From Atriophallophorus winterbourni (taxonomy: Eukaryota > Platyhelminthes > Trematoda > Plagiorchiida > Microphallidae), in contig JACCGJ010001524.1 in assembly GCA_013407085.1 (NCBI GenBank), positions 27,856-91,855 on the forward strand: a stretch of DNA of 64,000 nt, in the 5' to 3' direction. Under the pieces are notes generated by a model, which saw only the letters and a list, made by a program, of their open reading frames with translations, was not told the DNA's origin and ran no database searches. Of the stretch, positions 22,970 to 34,115 are shown in pieces (position 1 is the first letter of the stretch; each line of letters begins with the position of its first letter). A program made the translations under genes and the position numbers.

Positions 22970-24655
22970 CTAGATTGGTAAAATAATGTACCGATTTATT
23001 CTGAAATTGTTTAACGGTACAGACTTTAGGGCCAAAAACTGCAGTTGGTTGAGTGCTCGGTTCTGTTCCAATAGTATTTGCAAAGAACACCATCTTTCGA
23101 GTTTCGCCTCACTTTAATCACAAACAAGAGGAGTTCGTAGTTGTCCGCTTTAGGTTTTTTATTAACTTATCTGGTTCTGATTTGGGTGTCCCACTTAGGA
23201 TTATTACTGTCCAGACTGTTTTCAAGATGATTTCCAACTGAATGCCAATTCTTACCTCATTTATGCTAACATAATTATGTATTATTTCCATTGAAACAGA
23301 AGATTGAGCCCAAAAGTTGCACCAGTGACCAGTATGCCCAAATTTCGGTGACTAATTGTTTGTCATACAGAGTTCGAATACGTGTCCCTACGTGGAGTGT
23401 AATTTCCGGGGATGTGAGCAACACATCACGTTGGTCATCCTCAAGCGCCTTGAGTGCTTCACCACGAATCACTATGTGATTCTGTGTTTGAACATCGTGG
23501 TTCGTTGTACGAACCCTATGCAACTGTGGCATTCAAGTATAACCTTGTCCCTACTTGTTCAGTAAAATGCCTAGGCGTTGTGCTGCGGTATTCTTACACG
23601 GTCACCATAGTGACAGTTAGTTACAATCGATCGCAATCGAGATTAATAGCTAGAATTCAGGGAAATAGAAGTTTACCAGCCATTTTAATCTATCTCAGGT
23701 TGTCATTGTATGCTTTGTCGTGAATGCAGAATCCGTCATTTCGTTGTTGTTGATTTATTTGTTTTAAAATAGTCTTTATTCCTCAATAGTTCTTCCTTAC
23801 CACCTTGCATAAAAGTGACTATACCAGCTGATCGAATTCATTAAATTCGCTTACATCACAACAAAAGCTTTCGTCCTTTTTGTAAACAGGAAGTTTCTTA
23901 GGTTAGTGAACACGTCAATTCGAGATTGTGGAAAAACTGTTTCGGAATCTGCATAATTGTTTTGAACTGTCATTGACCGCGGATGTCGGTCATGTCATTT
24001 TGAGACATGATTTCAATGCTGTTTTGTTTAGACTTGTCAATGATGTTTAGCGTAGTTTGGTCCACGGAACAAGTGTTGAAATACTGTCAGAGAGTCGTGT
24101 GTTTGTGAATTTGGTATCACATCTCCATGAGGCGTTAGTGTACCTCACTGAAACAGACATATTCAAATATTCACTCACATTTTACACGCGATTACGCTCA
24201 TATTGTTCTTTTTCCAATCGAACTGCGATATAAATCCACTAACCACCCCGTATCTGCCGGACACACTTGCTGTAAGCGATTAGCTATCGATCCGGTCTAA
24301 GTTGACACCCAAAGTCATTACTTTCATGATATCTAATATCGTCGAAGAAATTTCATTTTTACAAACAAAAATTAGTTTTAATGCGACTAATAACTCAGAT
24401 TGGTATAGCTAATTGCTGACATATTAACAGAGTAAATCTAAGCCAGTCAAATTGCGAAAGTTAAAATGAGGTGTTGGCGTCTGGGGCCAGTTAAACAGCA
24501 GACAATAGACGGACAAGCGAGCACGATCACTGTGCTTACCTCAGGTTTCTATACGACAAAACTGATTACTGGATTTTCCATATATTCCTCATGGCTTTCA
24601 GTACATACATATTGAAACGGAGTCGGATGTGATTACGCCATTTTAACGTCTATTT
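22970..24655. other. no gene seen
   Basis: Short open frames overlap in several frames (for example 23275-23723), with no recognisable domain or splice partner. Confidence 0.45.
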
Positions 24656-24657
24656 CG

Positions 24658-24815
24658 TTTATTGGCCACCGGTAGGAAGCTGCATGCGGAAACACACTGG
24701 TGTCTCATTGCCTTTCATTCGGCTAATATCTACATAAGCCTGTTCAACTTGACAGTATCTTGACCCGTGTGCAGTCTCTGACTGTGTGGCACTTTGCTTG
24801 ACCTCGGACTTGTGA
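24658..24815 (-). repeat. R2 repeat, full copy
   Basis: The reverse complement carries both halves of the family in order: GTAACATCACAAG, AGTCAGAGACTGCACACGG, AAGATACTGTC, then CAATGAGACACCAG, CATGCAGCTTCCTACC and GTGGCCAATAA. Confidence 0.65.
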
Positions 24816-24904
24816 TGTTACACGCACACGTTGTTTAAACAGATTTCAAGTCACTCAATGCAACCTTAACGAAGTCAACCCTGCGTTTCACACACTCATA
24901 GATT

Positions 24905-25110
24905 GCGTCACGATCCAAGCACTGAGGTCAACGCATTGAATGCAAATCACACAGCACAAGTGAATGCACAAGGCCGAGCACAAAACACACGGCTATCTTA
25001 TATAGGCGATTCAAGTAACCGGAACACTCACTTAAAACTTGTTTGTCTCAGTTTTCACTTCGATCAGGTTTCGTGACAACTTTTTCACTGTAAGACCTCA
25101 CCACACAGGG
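24905..25110 (-). repeat. LTR-like interspersed repeat, copy 2
   Basis: Diverged partner of 20455-20740 in the same orientation. The - strand has TATATAAG and a TTGTCACGAAACC block. The AATAAA of copy 1 is not conserved. Confidence 0.45.
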
Positions 25111-25179
25111 CTTCCTTGAACGACCCTAACGAATTTCATGTTGTTCGATAGCGGATGACGTTATCCATCTTCTTGAAAA

Positions 25180-28100
25180 GGTGGTCTCTCTAACCGGGTG
25201 TTTGCAATCCACGAATTATTACGGGTTCGCGATTGTCATCATTGAATTATTATTGGATTGGATTGGTGGTGTTCTGCGTATCATCCGCATGCTCGCGATT
25301 AACGCTCATTGCTAACGCACTTCGCACCTTCAAAAATGCAATTGGGTAACCTATTTCGTTCAGTCTGAGAATGTCACTCAATTGTGAGCATCTTCGAACA
25401 TCTAGAAAAGGTTTGGTTATGGTAATGATATTGAACGGCTTAAAAATAACAAGCTTAATCAAAACTTGCTTCAAACTTCAATGATTTGTTTCACTTGTTG
25501 TTTCCGGACACATAGATCCTAATTTTATTGTCCCGATCTGATTAATGAATACGGTGTGATCTATGTAGTGGTATGTGTGAAGAGAGATTCGGGAAGTATT
25601 CAAGTTCCGATCATTATCAGCCTTTCAAAGATAGGATGAATTTAATTTAGTTTGTATTACTGACAATGGATATCTGAGTACATCAAACGATTATTTAGTT
25701 CCATATTCTGATTCACACGATAGATAGCCATGATTGCATGTACTTTACTTATAAAACTTGAATAATTAGTCAATAAGGAATACTAATAAATTAGTCATTA
25801 TTTACAACACCGAACTTATTAGATACACCTTAGAAACAATAATTATATATGCTACTGACCATTAGCAGTAGTCAAAAGATCGAAAATGTCTTGTGAAAAA
25901 CGAGAAATTTATAATTGGATGATTATATCTGTTCCACTCAAATCAGGGTTAACAAATGCGAACACAGTTTATCAAAAACTTTTGTTTCAGAATACAATGT
26001 GATGTGTGACATTTGCTTAGCGCGTTTCTTCCGAATTCATTTTATAGTATAAATAGCATAGCCATGTCGTAATGATTGCCCCACATGTTGGAACACGAAT
26101 ATTTATTGTCCAAATGAAAAATTGAAATTAAGATAAAAACTGCAAAGTTTTATTGAAAAAATAGAATCCACAATTGGTTTCAATGTAGCTTCAATTAAGT
26201 CCACTCCAGGCGGTTTCTTCGTAATAATTTTGCAAAAAAAACCATCAATTAATGGAAGTAAATACAAATCAAGCTAGTCAAAAATTCTGTTATTGATATT
26301 ATAAATAAAACATTTGTTTTTTGAGTACAAAAGCTCAATTCTGTTGAGAATCTAACAAAAATGTCTGTCCCCCATGATCGCTGGTCAACTTCGCATTTGT
26401 TGTAGACAGCAAATGTGCGTTCGTTCAATTTTCTCGTAATTCGAATTATATTAGCTAAAATTATGCACTGACTTTTGATTTTTTGCAAAAAAGTAATCTG
26501 TGGATATCTAATTATCTGATCTAATCAGTGCAGCGGCGAATAAATTCCGCTACATTTTGTACTTTACAAAAGGTCGCGAGCGTTGATTTTTTCCTTGAAA
26601 TTAAGCTCACGAACAGCAGTGCGCAATTCTTTTGTCTTTTTCTCAAACAAGTTATATTAATAGGACAAACCAGCTTGTATAACCTTAATTAGCAAAACAC
26701 CGTGCACATTGAAAATGTTTTTAAAAAAAACTTTGTGTCCATATCTTGGGAATATGATTGCCGCGAAATAATTTTACCAAAGATTTTGCTACATGTCATG
26801 CGTTTGTGTTTGAAGGATTTGATTGAATCAAAAATGCATTATGTTGCACATGACAGTTTTTACGTTTTCAAGTATTTGCAACTAGAATTTACGCGATGCC
26901 AAGTTACCTAAATGTTATAACGTATGTTCGTCAGTTTTATTTTAATGTAAGAGATTCGCATGGATAGCACTGCCTCTTGCTTCTCATAAAACTATGAAAA
27001 TATTTTTATATCAAAAAATCCTTTCTGTTTACATAATCACAGCTGCTGTATAACACCACCAAATTGATATTCTACTTACATTCTAGCGTATAAATTTATG
27101 CAGCGCTTTCTATAAGCGATTTCAGGATCCTAACCATAGTCAAGTCGTTACATCAACTACGATTCTATACAACAATGAATCTGTGACGATTGTTCAATCA
27201 CGCCATAAAAATTTTCACCCACTGTTTCCGCGCAATTTCGCTTAATTCATGTTTTAAAATGACTACATGCTGTTCACTTTCATCTTTCGTTTCGATTCCT
27301 TATTATTGGGGTTTAATTATAATCACGTGATCTCTTATGAATTCGCTGTTAGAACGAAGAGGTAGGTTCAAAAGCTATCAAAGTGCGTGTTTTGTTATAT
27401 AGGGTGTAATTTATTCGAATGCTGTGAGTTTATTAGGTTTTCTTGTGACAACGTCCGAAATTTCACGACTAAAAAATTCTCATTGATTTCATATTGGCAA
27501 ATCATTATCCCGCATAAATGATTCATGATGTTTTAAAACTGTTCTCCATCGCGTAATCCACGACGTTCCGTGTTAGTTCCTAATGCTATACTGGGGCGAT
27601 AGATAGGCACGAAGTCCCGGACTTTAATGCGGACAAATCGAAATAATGTTAATGCATTCATCTAGACTGGATAAGGACATTCAATCACATGCTGTCGTTT
27701 GACTCAACTTCTGGGCTTGAACACAAAGGCAGCTGTTCTTCGTCGACCAATACTGCAGCTTATTCAGAGTTGCTTGTTTCGCCCAATTATACCTGCGCAT
27801 TATTTTTGACATCTTAACTCGAAGCATAGTTTACCCCGTATTACTTGTTGTAAGGTAATTTATTAAAATCAATATGGACTGAGTTCTGAACATCGTTAGA
27901 TCATGCTCATGGCTTAAATATTACAAAAATGATGCAGACTACTCCTTACGGCCCGGCAAGAAGACAAATCGATTGCAAACCATGCAGAACGGTCTTGCGT
28001 GATTCGAATCTCTATTCAAATGGTTTTATAATGATCAGTTCATTCGAGAACTACAGATATATATAACTACCTGGCAAGTATTTTAGCAAATCCAATGAAG

Positions 28101-28630
28101 TGAAGTGAAGTTTAGCGCGTTGGTTTGTCATGAGTATGATTTTTCTGAATCCTCGATTCGCCTGTCAGTGGTGTCTGATAGTGCTTTCGTACACCAAACG
28201 TTTCAGTACTTTGTAAACCACTGAAACGAGCGTCGCTTCAGGATGGCTATCAGGATCCAAATTGCTACCAATTTGTAGATATGTCATGTATTCAGTTTCC
28301 GCTTCAGCTTGTAAGATTCCGCTATATTGTGAGTGGTTAGTTTATTCTCGCAATAGGCCGCAGTAATTCAATGCACGAATTGAAAAGCTACTCTATCATC
28401 AGTTTTCGAAAAGTATCCTGTTGTAAACGGACAACCCAAAATCACTCAACTGAGGTTAGTATCATTCGCTACACTGATAATCTCAGCAGAACATTGATTG
28501 TTCAAAGAGTCATCTCAACCAGTTTGATCCTCGCTTTATTAAATAAAGAGTTGATGATTGTTTGCATATGTAGAGGTGGAGTATAAAGCCTGCTGATAGC
28601 CAGACTTCTGGAATGTTCTGGATTGCTTTC
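25180..28630. other. no gene seen; AT-rich intergenic sequence
   Basis: Short open frames only. I recognise no domain, RNA gene or mobile element. Confidence 0.5.
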
Positions 28631-28639
28631 CTCGCACCA

Positions 28640-29325
28640 GCTTGATACTCAGGATCTCGTCTGGACTACCGCGGAAAACGATCCGAGTGTCTGGGTCTCG
28701 TGTAACCACAAGCCGATTAGTGTATAATAAATCCTGCCGTATCTCGCGTTTTCTTAAGAGAATATTCGAAAGTTTCATGCCAGATAACTTACTCCGGTTA
28801 ATTAACAAGTACGTTATGGAATATCCAATCCAAGCCTGGGCACCATGGTTAAGGAAGGATATCGAACTACTTGACAGGATTTATCACTGTGAGACTAAGT
28901 TGGTCTCCCGTTACACAAATTTGTCTTTCCAAGAGCGAGTGTCAAATCTCAACCTACATGATTTTACCCAACGACGAATACGGAGTGACCATATGCTGGC
29001 ATTTAAAATTTTGCTCATCGAAAATCATCCTCTCAAAGATTTATTTAAGTCCGAAGTCCTTACTCGGACACGCAGACATTCAAAGACTTTAAGCATTCCA
29101 TATTCTCGGTCGGAATATGTTTTACCTTGTCCGAAGAAATCAAACGTTCGGAATCAATTGAGGTTTTCGCTTCAAAGCTCGATGAATACAAGTCCAACCA
29201 TGCGGTATGTGACTGTCTCTTGAACGGTTTTATATATTTTTTACTCTACATATCTCGTCACCCTGTGGTTTTTGTTAAGCTTATTGTTTTTTGTACCATA
29301 AATATTTCTGTGAATCTTTGGATTG
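28640..29325 (+). mobile_element. CR1-like LINE, 5'-truncated
   Basis: It reads CRISRFLKRIFESFMPDNLL, YPIQAWAPWLRKDIELLDRI, TQRRIRSDHMLAFKILL and, after a frameshift near 29130, KSNRSESIEVFASKLDEYK. This is the RT thumb and C-terminus of the same family as 36405-37580. The 3' end, near 29300-29325, is TTTTTTGTACCATAAATATTTC. Confidence 0.8.
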
Positions 29326-30649
29326 CATTGCCAGTGGTATATGTTGTTTCTGAGGATGTTTGGATTGGCCTTCCTGACATCATTCGACAAATTTCTCATG
29401 TGTTTTATAACAACTATTAAGTTCCTAAGGATTATCACCTTTCAGATTTGATGTCCAGCATAAGCTGAATGTATACACCACAGAAAACACTCGAGTCCAT
29501 TTCATGTCAGGGGTGGGAGCCACTGCTTATTATTATGATGCTGTTCACCATCTTCTGAAGCACTGATATCTTCAGAAACGATCAGATTGACTAGCCTGCG
29601 TTCGTTCTACTTCTACCAACGTATATCGGAGTAAATTTGCAATTTAGAATCGGAAATATTATGAAGCATTTAAGAATTCAAAAGAATAATTTTCATGAAC
29701 TTCATACCGCTTAGAGTTATTCACTACAAGCGTGATTCGGCTAAAAGTAGGGAACTTGTGTGGCGAACGAAACGGGAATCTGGGGTACGTGTTGTAGTTT
29801 CTGATTCCATCATGCTAGATACGTTGGATCTTTGCGCAAGACAATCTCGTTCATTCGCAAAACGTGTCTCATTGCTATCGAGGACACCGGTATTGTTGGC
29901 GGTCTACAGCGTTGAAACTTCGAATGTAAATAATAGTGGTTTTAATTGAAATTTTGAGCGAGAGGTGTGACTTGGGCTTTATAATTTATTCATACAGGGG
30001 TGGTTTGGTCAAGCATTTCGGTAGCTAATGCTTTTTTAATAGCGGAGTCATGTTGCCAGCGACAATCGAGTGCTGCTAGAAATTCACTTGAAATGTTTTG
30101 CGCAGATATATTTGTTTCCGGAGTGACAAAACAGACAGTGTTTTCCGATCCCTTGTTAGCTCAGTATTCAGAGCTGTGACCATAATCTTTTAATGCCTGC
30201 CATTTTCGCCAACTAAACCCTATCGATCATCTAGAATCTAGATGAACTACTGACCACTTGATCGAACTCTCTAATGTTCTGGTAGTTTTATTCTGCAAAG
30301 ACTACCGCCGTAGCATACGCCATGGAGCTTTTCCTCTTACAAAACGATGTCAACTCTTAAAACAATGATTTATCTCATTTAAGTGAGCAGTTCCCACCGA
30401 TGACACATTTGACCTTATCGCTAGCATCACGCTTCGCGAACAGTAAGTTTTTCGATGTCTATCAAAAGTACAAATCTAATCAGAAACAAGCCGCAGTCTA
30501 TTCGTGTGATGAGTTATTGAATTAGCTTGCAGTAAGAAATATTTTCTGCTCATGATTTTGCCGCGGGATTTCAGTCTCACGATGAAGATGAATTTATGAA
30601 ATGGTGGATGATTTTTTCAGTATTTCCCTGCAGTGGTAACTACCGTTGT

Positions 30650-31375
30650 GCTGATTCGACAACGAGAATCAAGATTTTATGGTGAAAGAAGCAATTGCTT
30701 TACACGGACGGCAGCTATAAAAATTACAGAGGATGCAATCGAAATTCCATTGAGGTGTTTGGTTTGTGTGGGTTCATACGGGATCAATATACAGGACCGA
30801 TAGCGGAGTGCTCTTTGATATAAGCACCCAGTTTTCATTTCACGGAAAAAAATACACACAGAGAAGGAAACGTTTGCTATCGAGTCTTGAGTGCGGTACA
30901 AAGAGACAACTTGAATGACTCACAGTATTCTTAAGAAAACTTACCTCTATCGAATCGCTGAGAGAGTGATTTTCCATCCGTAATTTTTTATAGGTTAGGA
31001 TCATTTCGTTTCTCAATCATCTTTGTGTGAAATCAGTCAACCCCAGCATGACGATTCGCTCTTGCTATGGAATGTGCTGCATCACATCAACTAGGTTCGT
31101 CGCTCGGTGTAAATTCTATTCGCGATCCAATGTATTTACGCAGCCATGGTGCCCAAACTGGTACCATTTACTCTATCGTTGGATGGAAGTAAGCATTTAT
31201 AATGTGAGGGGGTGGTGTAGGAGAGAACCACCCAAATATTCTCCTTAGAATTCCCAAGATACCACATATTCTGTTGAAGGCTTTCTAGCAATGCTTATTC
31301 GGTTGCAGGTTATTAGTAATCCGAATACCGAGATCCTTCTCAGCGAAGTCCAAGTCAGGTTTTCATGACCAAGAT
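30650..31375 (-). mobile_element. CR1-like LINE, 5'-truncated
   Basis: The - strand reads DFAEKDLGIRITNNLQPN, CGILGILRRIFGWFSPT, PVWAPWLRKYIG, LGLTDFTQR and SRPDSKRFLLCVYFF, then a 3' UTR ending CACCATAAAATCTTGATTC. Stops occur throughout. Confidence 0.75.
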
Positions 31376-31559
31376 GATATGTTGATGCAATTGGAAAGAA
31401 AGAACAATGAGTAGAAAATCCATGGTTGATGCATTAAAGAAATGGCACGTGTTTCATGGATCCGGTTTGTATGAATAAATCTGTCATGCTGAACGTTCGA
31501 AAAAAATATCCAAACACATACGGACGAAAGACGTTAGGGTTATATGATATTAAGTGTTG

Positions 31560-31770
31560 GAGCTCGAAATAATCTATAAACACAAGTCCGACCATAAATG
31601 TACATCGCATGCGCACAAAGATAGCATACTCCACTGCGTTTAAAAAGACTTAACAGTCCGATTCTCGAAAAACTATCTCTCCAGCAGCGCTCACAGCGAT
31701 AGGCGGCATTTTCAAGCTGTCGGCGTGATCTGCGTTCAGCAGAAAGGAGCAGTAGCAAATCGTCCCCAGC
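31560..31770 (-). mobile_element. LINE C-terminal zinc-finger tail (family E)
   Basis: The - strand reads LLSAERRSRRQLENAAYRC then ERCWRDSFSRIGLLSL, a C-x2-C...RIGL...H-type finger that has lost its histidine. Copies at 38280, 39855 and 40800 share the layout. Such fingers follow RT in some RTE-like LINEs; that assignment is inference. Confidence 0.55.
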
Positions 31771-31929
31771 ATAATGATGACGCTTCACACAACGTCCCAA
31801 ATGGTTAAAAGCAAGTTCCTCGCATACCTCTTTTATATATGTCTTTGTAACGCAAGGGAGGTCGGTTAAACGGTTGACTTCATGATTTTAGCCATAGAGT
31901 AAAAATTCCAGAATACGGTTGTTTCAAGC

Positions 31930-32035
31930 GCATGCAGATCTTGATCTTACTGTCCCTACCTGATGAGTGCAAACAGCACGAAACCAGTCGTGGGGTGTGT
32001 GGGATGGAAATGCATGCAAATGAATATTTCGGTTG
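31930..32035 (+). repeat. hammerhead-bearing dispersed repeat, copy 1
   Basis: It shares GATC, TACTGTCCCTACCTGA, GTGCAAACAGCACGAAACC, GTCGTGGGGT and ATGGAAATGCATGCAAAT with 60807-60915, and a more diverged form with 47612-47725. The shared block is about 105 bp. Confidence 0.75.
31944..32005 (+). ncRNA. type I hammerhead ribozyme, intact core
   Basis: Core CUGAUGA is at 31960-31966 and GAA at 31980-31982. Stem II is GUGC/GCAC with loop AAACA (31967-31979). Stem III is a minimal A-U, C-G pair with a 2-nt loop (ACCAGU, 31983-31988), and cleavage is predicted after C31989. Stem I is CCCUAC/GUGGGG (31954-31959 with 31990-31995), a UGU/UGU internal loop, then AUCUUAC/GUGGGAU (31944-31950 with 31999-32005). 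Minimal type I hammerheads of this design are known in schistosome and newt satellite DNAs and in Penelope-like and retrozyme elements. Activity is predicted, not shown. Confidence 0.82.
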
Positions 32036-32039
32036 TTTC

Positions 32040-33960
32040 CCATTCAATGCCCATGACCCAGTTAGCGTAAGCAGAATAGTAGGGTAGACATGCTCTGTTG
32101 AACAGCTTTAAAAAACCACTTTTGCATCTCTTGCTTTGTCTAACCACGATATGTTTATGATCCAACAAATACAGCGTAAATTGAGAGTATTTAGTTCCTG
32201 CTCTTCTGTTTAGTTCTTGTTAATGCTGACTAACAGCAGTGCATGCACTTTCCATTCATAAGCTAATCACGGATCCTATTCTACTGAGTTTTTTTTCAAG
32301 ATTGGTCAAGAGCCAGTTCCTCCGACAAATTAGGATCAATATCTGTAGTAATCATATCTCGTTTACAAAACAAAATTACATCACAAGTTCTAACTTTCAA
32401 CGTTGTAATTTCTTCTTCCAACTTTCCGACAGAGTAGATCTTCTCGAATACAATTTTTTTCAGTTTTCATATTTTCGAAACCCAGCATCGAGCAATTAAA
32501 CTGAATCAACACCGTTCGAGGTGAAATGTTTAATGTGGATGTTTAATATTCAACATGCTAGGGGAAGTTCCGCAAGAGTAAAAACGGCATTTCAAAGTTG
32601 AAGCTAGAAGTAGGAAAATATCAGATCAACATTGTGCTTATGATAAGGTCAGATTTTTAAGGTCGCGGATATTTTTCCGAAACACACATGGGAAAGTGAG
32701 TATAACCGTGATGTTCCACCCTAAACATTCGTACTTGTGCATTGACAAATGTTGAGAAAATAGTCAATAAAATCTAACACACATTACAGTGATTAAAATA
32801 ACAACACAGACCGCTTATTGTTAAGTAAACCCGCAATTAGAAGCAGCGATTGATGGATTTGGAGTTCTAGATTACGGTAATAGTAACTTGTGCCATACAT
32901 TTTGATGTGTGCTGAAAAAAGATGGAAATTCCGCATGCAATTTACAGTTTTTTTAGTTCAACTTCGGATTTTTAAATAAGAGACAAACAACTTGGTTTAT
33001 AAATGGATCTTACTTCCAATTTTTCACGAAAACCAATTACAGCCCGTGTATAAAACACGAATTCTTCTAACCTTACCAATACGCTCAGTAAACTATTTGA
33101 AAATGATTTTCTACTTTCGAAACTAGTTGCACAAATTTTGGTGCAGGAAGAACCCCACTTTGTCTATTTCACCTAAACTCGTGACACGAATGGCTCATAC
33201 AAATGGATTATCGAACCCAACCATTTCAATGTGTAATAAAATTGCAAAATTTATTGATCAGAGCTGCGATTCAGGACAGAAAATTTTTAAATTCTCCGGA
33301 ATAACCTTTTTCATATAGTAAAGGTTTTTATCTTTACTCTAACCTACCATACGCGAAACGTTAAAACTCGCTTCGTTTTCAACATCAAACGCGCTCTTCA
33401 ATTGAATAATGACCCATATTTCAAAGACGGTGGATGTGAAATTTGTTTAAATGCAATCTTAACACGGGCAACCACATGACAATTGCAACGTTTGCTTCAC
33501 CTTTACCCGCGTTACATGGTTTCGAACGAGTCATTGGAACAAAAACCGTGTTCTGCTGTCACTGGATTTGTCGTTCCTACGCCATGCACATCCGGCATTC
33601 ATGGTAGCGTGTGGTGTGCGCATCGCGCGGTATATTTGAATAACCACAAAATTGTGCACGCATTCGTGCATACATTGGTGCTTACACACGGAACCTTGAT
33701 ACACGTCAGTCCACCTGGACACGCTGACGCCAAAGACCGTTTTGTCACATGAACAATAAAAGTGAGAAAACAGCTCTCGCAGGCGCTCTTCGTGTTCCGT
33801 AAACCGACATTGATAGATAGGCAAGCATTCGTGCGAACTAACGCGTGCTGTCTACCGGAGCATAAATTTGTGTGTCCGATATTTTTCTGTTGCACGAACG
33901 CTCATACGATTTTATAGATGTTCCACCTGACACAATTGAACAACACCACTTATCTACCTG
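32040..33960. other. no gene seen upstream of Wnt exon 1
   Basis: Overlapping short open frames lie at 33483-33895 on both strands without a recognisable domain. The promoter of the Wnt gene may lie here, but I cannot mark it. Confidence 0.4.
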
Positions 33961-33963
33961 ACG

Positions 33964-34115
33964 ATGGATAGTAAGAGAATTGGAAATCGAAATGACATGA
34001 GAGACAAACTTGATCACTTTCGAATCATTGCAAATTTCACGCTGCTCGTTTTATTTGTGCTGCTTTGTTCGCCCGTTCATTCTGTGCACGCAATGGGAAG
34101 CATAGGATACTGGTG
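33964..34115 (+). CDS. WNT5: Wnt5-like gene, exon 1
   Basis: Fifty codons plus TG of a split tryptophan codon. It encodes the signal peptide, with a likely cut after VHSVHA (residue 43), and GSIGYW. The donor is GTAAGT at 34116. Met12 is an alternative start. Linkage to exon 2 rests on the phase match that rebuilds WWNLG. Confidence 0.85.

Noticed and set aside
20455..25110. A complete LTR retrotransposon bounded by the two LTR-like repeats
   Set aside because: No gag, protease, RT or integrase in between; no target duplication found.
29695..29949. 84-codon open frame (+)
   Set aside because: No recognisable domain, and no splice signals linking it to other coding sequence.
33483..33895. 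Overlapping 85-100 codon open frames on both strands
   Set aside because: No domain, signal peptide or splice link recognised; the overlap on both strands suggests chance.
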